From the NCBI GenBank assembly GCA_964353355.1, contig CAYGVT010000025.1, positions 1-23,449 on the forward strand: a stretch of DNA of 23,449 nucleotides, read 5' to 3'. Each line of letters begins with the position of its first letter. Position 1 is the stretch's first letter. The notes beneath the pieces are model-generated. The model worked only from the letters and a program-made list of their open reading frames with translations, did not search any database and was not told the origin of the DNA. The position numbers and the translations under genes are program-made. This stretch comes from CAYGVT01 sp964353355. Its GTDB lineage: Archaea > Thermoplasmatota > DTKX01 > GCA-020343715. Of the stretch, positions 7,178 to 17,845 are shown piece after piece.

Positions 7178-10100
7178 TCATCGCCGCCAGCGCCTGCGCA
7201 GGGCCAGGAGCAGCACTAGCATCGACAACAGGACGACGAGGGTCAGCGCATCGACCGCGCTGGGGGGGGCGAAGCTGGATGGGGCATCACCGTCCTGCTC
7301 CGGGGGCTCGACCGGCTCCACCACGGTGACGCTGATGCGGTCGCTGACGCTGTAGACCCCGTCCGAGACCCTCACCGTGACGGTGTAGGTGCCCGCCGGG
7401 ATGGAGGCGTTCGAGAACCGCTTCGTTCCGGTCACCCATGGACGGCCCTCCAGGGCCCACTCGCACGTGAGGCGCGCCTGGGAACCGCCGTCGTCCTGAA
7501 CATCGACCTTGAAGATGTGCTCATGCCCTGCGATGAGGACGTCCCCGTCGTGCGGGGAAAGTATCTCCACGAGGGGCGGCTCATTGAGGGACACCCGGAT
7601 CGGGACCGTGGCGTAGGCGTTGCCCGCGACGTCGGTGCATCGCACGGAGAACTCGTACCGGTCCGACGAGGTCCGATACCACCGGACCGTCGCGACGCAA
7701 TGCCCGTCGGTGGGCATCTCCAGGACGTACTCGGTCCTCACGCTCTGGTTGGACGCCAGGTCGACCAGGGAGGGCAGCACCTCGTCCAGCTCCGAGCCGT
7801 TCTCGAGGATGTGAACGCGGAACTGGAGTGCGGTGAAGGGGGGGTCGAGGACCTCGCCGTCGAGGGGGTGCTCGACCCACACCTCGGGGGCCAGACTGTC
7901 GACCCAGATGGTCACGGGCCCGGACGTCGTCTCGTGGTCCAGCATGTCCCATGCCTTGAACACGAGGTGGTTGGACCTCCCCTGGATCCCGTCATGGACC
8001 ACCGAGGCGGTCACCCGCTCGCCCTCTCCCACGACGGACATGGGGCGCCAGTTCCTGAAGACGGGAGGGTCCTCGTTGGAGGACGATACCAGGACCGTGC
8101 GCGGGTCCACGCCGGACCCGTCGATGTCGGCGATCTCCACCTGGAGCTCCACCCTGTCGGTCCGCTGCCATCCCGCAGGGAGGATGGCCCGGATGGTGGG
8201 AGGCGTGCGGTCGACGCGCACGGCCGACCAGTGCAGGTTGCGGTTGCCGACCCTGTCCGACGCCTCGATGCGCAGGTACCCCAGGCCCTCCGGCGCGTAG
8301 ATCCTGAGCCGGGCCCAGTGCGTCCCGCGCCCATGTGCGGGGTCGTCAGTGCGGCCGAACTCGTTCGCATAGACCTCGTACCACCTCGTGACCTCGTCGG
8401 TCCTCAGCTTCGTCAACGCGTACCACACGCCGCTCTCGCCCATGCCGGAGTCCGGCTCGTCGAAGTACACGGTGACCTCCACGGGCAGCTCGCCGTACCA
8501 CCTGTCGAGCCCCTCGGGCTCGATGACGATGGGCCGCCAGCTGTCCACCCGAAGGGTGGTCTCGAGCGAGTTCCTGCCGACGATGCCCGCCAGGGTCTCG
8601 TTCACGCCAAGCGAGACCAAGAGCGGGCCGTTGTGCCAGGGCACCATGAACTCGACGGCGAGCCTGTCGGCATCATGGCAGAAGTGCTCGGTGCGCCTCC
8701 AGTCGACCTGCGAGATAATCCTGAAGGCCGCCCTGGCCGGGCGCAGGTCCAAGGTCCCCTCGTAGACCACGTCGAAGCCCGAGACGACGACCCCCACGTC
8801 GGGCCTGACCCAGGAGCCGGCCGCCAGCGGCGCGCCGCTCAGCCTCATGTTCAGCGCTCCCACGAGCACGAGGTCGCGCTCGACCGTGAAGGCCTCGGCC
8901 ACCCGGCACTCGTGCGGTTGCCCCCTGCGGTCGTCGAAGAGCATCCGCACCTCGTTGGGACCGCCCCACGAGAAGCCCCAGCACGGTTCCATGCGAAGGC
9001 GGACGAACAACGCGCTCTCCGTCCGCTCCCGCTCGAAGCCAAGGACCTTCAGCCTGGCATCGTTGGGCGCCGCCATGGTCCCGTTCCGGATATCGAGCTC
9101 GAGGGACCGGAAATCGCCCATCCCTGGATTGGAGAGAACGAGCGACATCAGGGGTGGCGTCTGGGCCTTCGTCATCCTCTTGACCATGAGCTCCAGGACG
9201 CCCTCGACGTCCGCGTAGAGCGTGACCGTCCCGTTCGTGGGCGCGGCCTCCCACTCGATGTAGGAGGGGCTGTCGAGGACGGAGATGCCCTCCGAGTGAT
9301 GTCGGGCGAGATCCTCCGCGACATTGAGGAGGAGCTCCGAGAGGCCGTCCCCGTCGAGGTCCCCCACGGCCATCTTCCCGTGGATGCGGAGGTCCGCCTC
9401 GAGGACGCCTGACAAGGCGTCGAGGACCGTGACCGAGCCGAATGGGGAGATGAGCTCGTACGAGCCATCTCCGTCGATGTCGCACACGACCGTGTGCGAG
9501 AGGGTGGCAGTCTTGGAGTCCGCGGCCGTGCCCCACAGGACCAACCCCGTCGCTGTCGACCATGCCAGCCGCGCGTCGTTCGCCGAGTTCATGAGCACGA
9601 CGGGCCCGTCCGGGCCGGGCGCCATCGACAGCTGGGTCCACTGGTCCTCGCCGAGGCTGCCGTTCGAGAGGTCGTGGAGCGTATGGTTCCCGGTCGCCAG
9701 GTCCAGGACCCAGAGGTCCATGCCATCGCTGGAGGAGCAGCCAAGGCCGGCGAGGACCTCCGCGCGACCGCTGTGCTGGAGAAGCATCGGGTCCGAGTAG
9801 AAGATCAGCTCCGGATAGCTCCTCGCGAGTTCGATAGCTCCCGTACCGAGGTCAATCATCCAGAGGTTTCTCCCTTTCACCGGCCGATCAATGGACCAGT
9901 AGCTGTACTTGTCGATGAAGAACGCCTCGTAATCCCCATCGCCATCGAGGTCGCCTATGATGTGCGTGGACAGCGCTGCGGGGACGGCGCTGGGCAGGGT
10001 CAGGGAGCCGTTCATGACCTCCCTGCCCGAGCCGTCGTATCGCCAGTACCAATGCTCGTATCGTGCGAGGAAGTATCCAGTGACGAAGATATCCAAGACC

Positions 10101-10660
10101 CCGTCTTCGTCGTCGTCGAAGAGGGAGACCTGCTCCGGCACGACCTGCCCCGGGCTGCTCCATTGGACCGCGCGTGAGGTACAGTCCACGCATACCAGGG
10201 TTGTGGTGTCAAGGGTGCCTTGGGCCTTATGAGCGATGCATATGAGCTCCATCCCCGGATCCTCATCCACGTTGCCGACATCGATGCTGTCGATGTTCTC
10301 CTCCGTGACGCTCATGTCGAGCAGCACGCCGTGCATCACGGGATCGAGCACGAGGATGCGGCCGTCATAGGTACCGAAGACCACCTCGTCGACGCCATCC
10401 CCGTCGATGTCCACGCATTCCAGCGGCGTCGTGATGGTCGATTCTGGGAAGTCCTCCCAGTGGGTCGACCATATCTCGGTGGCGTTGTTGTGGCAGTAGT
10501 CGAGCTCGCCAGGGCGCTCCTCGAGGTGCGTTCCAGGGTCGAGCGCCTGGGCATCGAATGCACCGGAGGCCCCGCCGAACCGCTCGAGGAGCAGATGGCC
10601 AGCGCACATGATGATGACAATGCCGAAGAGCGCTCCCGCTGCTCTCATCGCGCTAGCCAT
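7178..10660 (-). CDS. Large surface protein with FG-GAP repeats and Ig/PKD-like domains, membrane anchored
   Basis: The 1160-aa protein has an N-terminal hydrophobic signal/anchor (about 6-27). Six calcium-loop motifs of the FG-GAP/VCBS type follow: DIDGDGVDE (84-92), NVDEDPGME (130-138), DDDEDGVLD (182-190), DLDGDGDYE (237-245), DIDGDGSYE (394-402) and DLDGDGLSE (434-442). Together they indicate a beta-propeller over about residues 60-465. The rest is beta-rich, with several Ig/fibronectin-like segments and a PKD-type domain near 1025-1115 (PPLVEILSPHDGDVL). A Pro/Glu/Asp linker precedes a C-terminal helix (about 1135-1153) ending in the basic stop-transfer RRRWRR. FG-GAP propellers are integrin-like, bind calcium and often mediate adhesion or polymer binding; no enzyme motif was recognised. 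The ATG at 10660 lies 7 bases after a weak GGGGGTT. ATG 10648 is an alternative that would shorten the n-region. Confidence 0.8.
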   Translation of the reverse strand: MASAMRAAGALFGIVIIMCAGHLLLERFGGASGAFDAQALDPGTHLEERPGELDYCHNNATEIWSTHWEDFPESTITTPLECVDIDGDGVDEVVFGTYDGRILVLDPVMHGVLLDMSVTEENIDSIDVGNVDEDPGMELICIAHKAQGTLDTTTLVCVDCTSRAVQWSSPGQVVPEQVSLFDDDEDGVLDIFVTGYFLARYEHWYWRYDGSGREVMNGSLTLPSAVPAALSTHIIGDLDGDGDYEAFFIDKYSYWSIDRPVKGRNLWMIDLGTGAIELARSYPELIFYSDPMLLQHSGRAEVLAGLGCSSSDGMDLWVLDLATGNHTLHDLSNGSLGEDQWTQLSMAPGPDGPVVLMNSANDARLAWSTATGLVLWGTAADSKTATLSHTVVCDIDGDGSYELISPFGSVTVLDALSGVLEADLRIHGKMAVGDLDGDGLSELLLNVAEDLARHHSEGISVLDSPSYIEWEAAPTNGTVTLYADVEGVLELMVKRMTKAQTPPLMSLVLSNPGMGDFRSLELDIRNGTMAAPNDARLKVLGFERERTESALFVRLRMEPCWGFSWGGPNEVRMLFDDRRGQPHECRVAEAFTVERDLVLVGALNMRLSGAPLAAGSWVRPDVGVVVSGFDVVYEGTLDLRPARAAFRIISQVDWRRTEHFCHDADRLAVEFMVPWHNGPLLVSLGVNETLAGIVGRNSLETTLRVDSWRPIVIEPEGLDRWYGELPVEVTVYFDEPDSGMGESGVWYALTKLRTDEVTRWYEVYANEFGRTDDPAHGRGTHWARLRIYAPEGLGYLRIEASDRVGNRNLHWSAVRVDRTPPTIRAILPAGWQRTDRVELQVEIADIDGSGVDPRTVLVSSSNEDPPVFRNWRPMSVVGEGERVTASVVHDGIQGRSNHLVFKAWDMLDHETTSGPVTIWVDSLAPEVWVEHPLDGEVLDPPFTALQFRVHILENGSELDEVLPSLVDLASNQSVRTEYVLEMPTDGHCVATVRWYRTSSDRYEFSVRCTDVAGNAYATVPIRVSLNEPPLVEILSPHDGDVLIAGHEHIFKVDVQDDGGSQARLTCEWALEGRPWVTGTKRFSNASIPAGTYTVTVRVSDGVYSVSDRISVTVVEPVEPPEQDGDAPSSFAPPSAVDALTLVVLLSMLVLLLALRRRWRR

Positions 10661-10731
10661 GGCTCAACCCCCGCAGAGGGACCACTCAGGGCACCGCAGG
10701 GTTTCCTCGACCCACTCTTGTGCTCCGTGCC

Positions 10732-10750
10732 TTATATCATTTATAGAACA
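10732..10750 (-). promoter_or_regulatory. TATA-rich promoter for the FG-GAP surface protein
   Basis: The minus strand reads TTCTATAAATGATATAAGG, containing two TATA-like cores. It lies 70-90 bases upstream of the start codon at 10660, implying a leader of about 45-65 bases. This is the most AT-rich stretch of the intergenic region. Confidence 0.5.
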
Positions 10751-10766
10751 ATCTTAGAAGACTGCC

Positions 10767-10806
10767 ACCGAAGGTGACCCTGCCGACAATACGGGCAACC
10801 TTTGGT
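10767..10806. other. Imperfect inverted repeat in the 10661-10891 gap
   Basis: ACCGAAGGT (10767-10775) and ACCTTTGGT (10798-10806) pair over 9 positions with one G-T wobble in plus-strand RNA, and an inner TGCC/GGCA pair may extend the stem. It lies between the end of the unrecognised 381-aa gene and the promoter of the FG-GAP gene, so it could be part of a terminator or an operator. Function is not established. Confidence 0.35.
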
Positions 10807-10810
10807 ACGA

Positions 10811-10877
10811 TGAGGGAGGCGGGGGGCGGGGGACGGGGGACGGGGGACAGGGGACGGGGGAAGGGGGAAGGGGGACC
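10811..10877. repeat. G-rich low-complexity tract with GGGGGAC/GGGGGAA units
   Basis: The plus strand is an almost unbroken purine run made of G5-6 blocks separated by AC, AA or C. The units GGGGGAC and GGGGGAA recur with a 7-base period. It immediately follows the 3' end of the 381-aa minus-strand gene, so its transcript would carry a C-rich, pyrimidine tail. Multiple G4 runs on the plus strand make G-quadruplex formation plausible. It resembles the array at the left window edge in composition but not in period. Confidence 0.8.
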
Positions 10878-10891
10878 GGCGACCTTGACCC

Positions 10892-12037
10892 TCACTCCGG
10901 CCTGTCGTCCAGGTCGGCGAGGATGGTCTCGCGCCACTTCTTCTTGTAAGTCTCCTCGCCGTAGCCGACCGCGCGCTTCCAGTTGTTGAGGTCGGCCACG
11001 CGGCCGTCCGCGCCCCGGAGCTCGAACTCCACCGGGTCGACGACGGTCTGGTAGTACCGGCTCTCGTACTTGTAGCTCGTGTAACGGTGCAGGTACTGGC
11101 CCTTGAGCTCGCAGAGCACCCGCACCTCGGCGTCGGGCCCCTTGCCGGTCATGGACACGTACTCCGTGTCGTCGCGCAGCGTGTCGTGCGGGCCCACGTT
11201 GTAGCCCGTGAGGTAGCGGTACTCGATGCGGTCGAACGCGTAGCGCCTGCGCGAGCGCTCGTCGTCGAAGTAGAACGCGAGCGGGTCGTAGTGGTTGATC
11301 TTGCCCGTGAACTTCCGCATCCACAGTCGGCTGCGGTCGTCGAAGGCGACCCAGAGCAGTATCCAGTTGGGCGGCAGCCCGAAGCTGCGCGCGCGCTCGA
11401 CCCAGACCTGGCCCTCGAACGCCTCACCCATGAACCGGCCCTTGAAGGGCACGAAGAAGTCGCAGCAGTTCGTCGCGCAGTAGGGGGGCTGAGACACGCG
11501 GTCGAGCTTCGCGAACACGGTCCGGTCCGCAGACCGGCCCTCGAGCGAGCGCATCTGCAGGTTCGGGGCCTGGGTGAACTCGGTCGGCGCCGTGCCATGG
11601 CACTCGAACCGCCCCAGCTCCTCGTCGCCCTTGTGGATGGTGAGGTTGTAGTCGGGGAACTTGCCCCAGGCCGCCACCCGGTGGCCCGAGGGGTGCTCGG
11701 ATTCGATGCGGTTGGGGGGGACCAGGCGGGAGCGGGACATGCCCGAGATGAGCTCCTTCACCTCCCCGCCGAGGTAGTACCAGACGGTGGAGCTGTTGCG
11801 CCACTCGGTGTCGGAGATGCGCTCGTGGCTGATCTGCTGCCTGTTGTGCCAGTGCCGCTTGCCGAGCTTGTTGATGAGCACGTGGACCTTCTTGTGCTGG
11901 TCCGCGAGGTTGTTGAACAGGAAGAACCAGTACTCGCCCCTTGAGAGGGTGACCCTGCCCGTGTTCCAGAAGGCCTCGTCGTGCGAGGCCCACTCGGGCC
12001 CTATCCTCCACTCCTCGAACCAGGGGTGGGTCTTCAT
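10892..12037 (-). CDS. Unrecognised 381-aa protein, aromatic- and charge-rich, probably beta-sheet
   Basis: I do not recognise this family with confidence. The 381-aa product has no signal peptide or membrane helix and is rich in Trp, Tyr, Arg and Asp. It shows alternating beta-type segments such as GEYWFFLFNNL, PNWILLWVAFDD, RLWMRKFTGK and YKYESRYYQTVVDPVEFEL. A cysteine cluster (YCATNCCDFF) lies near residue 200. The double-barrel-like pattern (GxxFEGQVWVE, W-x-L-W-V-A-F-D-D) loosely recalls the lipocalin-like CrtC/AttH superfamily, but that is weak. The ATG at 12037 has no Shine-Dalgarno, and a TATA-like box about 25-30 bases upstream suggests a leaderless transcript. Downstream of the stop is a G/C-rich low-complexity tract. 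The adenosyltransferase gene lies upstream on the same strand, 96 bp away. Confidence 0.75.
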   Translation of the reverse strand: MKTHPWFEEWRIGPEWASHDEAFWNTGRVTLSRGEYWFFLFNNLADQHKKVHVLINKLGKRHWHNRQQISHERISDTEWRNSSTVWYYLGGEVKELISGMSRSRLVPPNRIESEHPSGHRVAAWGKFPDYNLTIHKGDEELGRFECHGTAPTEFTQAPNLQMRSLEGRSADRTVFAKLDRVSQPPYCATNCCDFFVPFKGRFMGEAFEGQVWVERARSFGLPPNWILLWVAFDDRSRLWMRKFTGKINHYDPLAFYFDDERSRRRYAFDRIEYRYLTGYNVGPHDTLRDDTEYVSMTGKGPDAEVRVLCELKGQYLHRYTSYKYESRYYQTVVDPVEFELRGADGRVADLNNWKRAVGYGEETYKKKWRETILADLDDRPE

Positions 12038-12058
12038 CCGCCCGCGCCAACGCCGAGG

Positions 12059-12072
12059 CGCATAATAAGCTT
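12059..12072 (-). promoter_or_regulatory. TATA-like box for the 381-aa gene
   Basis: The minus strand contains AAGCTTATTATGCG about 25-35 bases upstream of the ATG at 12037. This distance predicts transcription starting at or within a few bases of the start codon, matching the absence of a ribosome-binding site. Confidence 0.5.
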
Positions 12073-12133
12073 TGCCAAGCAGTTCGCCGCAGCCAGCATC
12101 ATCGCCCTGGGGCCCCGGACGGAGGGGATGGCC

Positions 12134-12679
12134 CTAGTGGTCGATGCCCTCGCGCGCGAGCACGCCCTTCTGGAAGGGGTGCTTGACCTGCCGCATCTCC
12201 GTCACGAGGTCAGCGCGGTCGATGAGCTCCCTGGGCGCCATCCGGCCCGTGATGACGAGCTCCACGTGGGGCCTGCGCATCTCGACGAGCGCGAGCGCGT
12301 CGCGCAGCGGCACGAGCTTGAAGGCGATGGCCACGCTGAGCTCGTCCAGGACCACGACGTCGGCCTCGCCCGCCGAGAGGACCTCGCGGGCGCGCGCCAT
12401 CGCCCTCCCGGCCATCTCGACGTCCACGGTCGAGGGCTCCTTGGGGTTCACGAACTCCCTGCGGCCGAACTGCTCGATGGTGATGAGCGGGTGGCCCCGG
12501 CAGCTCTGGACCTCGCCGTAGCTGTCGTCGCCCTTCATGAACTGGATGATGTGCACCCGCAGACCGCGACCGGCCGCGCGGAAGGCGAGCCCGATGGCCG
12601 CCGTCGTCTTGCCGCGCCCGTCGCCGGTGTAGACCTCGACCATCCCCCGCTCGAGGCGCGGCCTGCTCTTCTCCGTCAT
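12134..12679 (-). CDS. cobO: Cob(I)yrinic acid a,c-diamide / cob(I)alamin adenosyltransferase (CobA/CobO type)
   Basis: The 181-aa product has the family P-loop YTGDGRGKTTAA near residues 18-29, which binds ATP in the inverted orientation typical of CobA. It also has the QFMKGDDSYGE segment, the strand-plus-acid motif ADVVVLDELSVAI, and the C-terminal ITGR...DLVTEMR and KHPFQKGV elements. It transfers the adenosyl group of ATP to Co(I) corrinoid, making the adenosylcobalamin needed by the two mutases encoded about 1.3-5 kb away in this window. ATG 12679 is chosen; an in-frame GTG at 12685 is equally possible, and neither has a good Shine-Dalgarno. Length is normal for the family (about 170-200 aa). 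No other cobalamin synthesis genes are visible, so this may serve salvage or repair of cofactor. Confidence 0.9.
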   Translation of the reverse strand: MTEKSRPRLERGMVEVYTGDGRGKTTAAIGLAFRAAGRGLRVHIIQFMKGDDSYGEVQSCRGHPLITIEQFGRREFVNPKEPSTVDVEMAGRAMARAREVLSAGEADVVVLDELSVAIAFKLVPLRDALALVEMRRPHVELVITGRMAPRELIDRADLVTEMRQVKHPFQKGVLAREGIDH

Positions 12680-12871
12680 CGTCACCAGATGGGGCGGTCG
12701 CTATGTGAACCTTACGCGCGTGAGGAGAGACGGATGTCCATTCGCGGGCAATTACCGAGAACACCTGCCACTCAAGATGGACATAGCGGTCGGGGAGGCC
12801 GGAATCCCCAGGTTGGGTCCCGTCCTCAACCAGAAGCCCGATAATGCATCCAAGGAGCACCCGCGAGGGGA

Positions 12872-12886
12872 CCCGATGTCATCGGG
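12872..12886. other. 15-bp palindrome in the divergent cobO-cyclophilin gap
   Basis: CCCGATG-T-CATCGGG is a perfect 7-bp inverted repeat around a single central T. The 280-bp gap between the divergent genes otherwise holds only weak TATA-like patches and no convincing small gene. The palindrome could be a dimer-binding operator; proof is lacking. Confidence 0.35.
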
Positions 12887-12911
12887 CGCGGGGACGCGTT
12901 CGCGCGCGCGA

Positions 12912-12920
12912 AGGTTTATG
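12912..12920 (+). promoter_or_regulatory. TATA-like box for the cyclophilin gene
   Basis: AGGTTTATG lies about 45 bases upstream of the ATG at 12960, in otherwise GC-rich sequence. A start about 25 bases downstream gives a leader of about 20 bases. No strong Shine-Dalgarno is seen before the ATG. Confidence 0.4.
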
Positions 12921-12959
12921 GCAGAGGAATGCGGATATCGAACCGGTTGGTGCTTGGCC

Positions 12960-13928
12960 ATGAAGGGGTTCCTGAGAGGTTTGACCGTCGCGACGCTGTT
13001 GCTACTGCCCCTGCTGTGCCGCATCACTCCCGCCATCGGAGGCGCCCCGACAGAGGGCGTGCCCACGGAGCCCTCGGGTGTGCTCATGGTCACGTCCCAC
13101 GGCAACATCTGCATCGAGCTGTTCCTGGACGTGTGCCCCATCACCGCGGGCAACTTCAAGAACCTCACGAAGGCGGGCTTCTACAGCAACCTCACCATCC
13201 ACCGGGTAATCCCTGACTTCATCATCCAGGGGGGCGACCCCAACGGGGACGGCACCGGCGGGCCCGGCTACACCATCCCTGCGGAGGCCTCTGCCCTGGC
13301 GCTGCACCACGAGCGTGGTGTCATATCGATGGCGAACGTCGGGGGTGACCCGGCCACCGCAGGATCCCAGTTCTTCATCTGCCTCAACGGCTCGACCGTG
13401 ACCGGGCTCGACGGCAATTTCGCCGTGTTCGGCAGGGTGGTCGAGGGCATGGACGTGGTCGATGCGATATGCGACGTGCCTACCGACTCCAATGACCGCC
13501 CTCTCACGCCCGTGGTGATGACGACCGTGGAGCTCCACGACGTGCTCCCGCCGAGGGCGGACGCTGGGAGTGACCTCGAGGGCTACGTGGGCAACTGGAT
13601 CGAGCTCAAGGCCTCCGACTGCTCGGACGACATGGGCATCGTGAGCTACACATGGACCTTCGTCTACAAAGGTGAGGACATCACCCTGGAGGGCAGGGAG
13701 AAGGAATTCAAGTTCAGGGAGCCAGGGACCTACGACCTGACGCTCACCGTCGAGGACGCGGCGGGCAACACCGCAATCGCTACGGTCCAGGTCACGGTCT
13801 TGAAGAAGGACCTTTCGAGGCACCTCTACGAGTGGTCGGTCCTCCTGTTCCTCTTCGCCACGCTCGCGGTGCTGGGCGCCATCGCCGTCATGGGCCGGCG
13901 CAAGAGGGCCATGGGCGAGGGCAAGTGA
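12960..13928 (+). CDS. Secreted membrane-anchored cyclophilin (peptidyl-prolyl isomerase) with PKD domain
   Basis: The 322-aa product has a signal peptide (MKGFLRG then hydrophobic residues to about 27) and a cyclophilin domain at about 40-192. A PKD-type domain follows at about 198-281, then a C-terminal membrane helix (291-311) followed by GRRKR. Cyclophilin signatures include HRVIPDFIIQGGDP (Arg82, Phe87, Gln90, matching the catalytic Arg-Phe-Gln set), GTGGPGY, SQFFI (Gln137) and LDGNFAVFGRVVEGMDVVD. The Trp typical of eukaryotic cyclosporin-binding forms is replaced (TGLDGN). It should catalyse proline cis-trans isomerisation outside the cell, tethered at the membrane, perhaps helping to fold the many Pro-rich exported surface proteins. 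The start at 12960 is chosen because the signal peptide begins there; the frame is open upstream to 12705 without signal or coding character. Confidence 0.87.
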   Translation: MKGFLRGLTVATLLLLPLLCRITPAIGGAPTEGVPTEPSGVLMVTSHGNICIELFLDVCPITAGNFKNLTKAGFYSNLTIHRVIPDFIIQGGDPNGDGTGGPGYTIPAEASALALHHERGVISMANVGGDPATAGSQFFICLNGSTVTGLDGNFAVFGRVVEGMDVVDAICDVPTDSNDRPLTPVVMTTVELHDVLPPRADAGSDLEGYVGNWIELKASDCSDDMGIVSYTWTFVYKGEDITLEGREKEFKFREPGTYDLTLTVEDAAGNTAIATVQVTVLKKDLSRHLYEWSVLLFLFATLAVLGAIAVMGRRKRAMGEGK

Positions 13929-13935
13929 CCATCTG

Positions 13936-13973
13936 TCGACCAAAGGTCGAGGGTCGGGCCCCTGCCACAGGGG
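13936..13973. terminator. Two hairpins between convergent genes
   Basis: TCGACC-AAA-GGTCGA (13936-13950) and CCCCTG-CCA-CAGGGG (13959-13973) are both perfect 6-bp stems with 3-base loops, in the 90-bp gap where the cyclophilin gene meets the mutase gene head-on. No T-run follows either stem, so classical intrinsic termination is uncertain. They may simply separate or stabilise the two 3' ends. Confidence 0.35.
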
Positions 13974-14018
13974 ACCCGGACGACGCTGCGCAAGGAGCGC
14001 CCCCATCGCGTCGTCGCG

Positions 14019-16163
<2,145 letters not shown>

Positions 16164-16173
16164 CTCCACCACC

Positions 16174-17841
<1,668 letters not shown>

Positions 17842-17845
17842 GGGC

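Noticed and set aside
10737..11324. 195-aa minus-strand frame overlapping the 381-aa gene
   Set aside because: It is a shadow in another frame of the 381-aa gene and passes through the G-rich tract. The only non-overlapping part is short and lacks support.
12705..12959. N-terminal extension of the cyclophilin frame
   Set aside because: It would bury the signal peptide inside the protein and cross the TATA-like element; the sequence is not protein-like.
12686..12959. Cobalamin riboswitch or small RNA ahead of cobO
   Set aside because: I looked for a B12-box-like conserved core and a structured leader and saw neither; only a short palindrome stands out.
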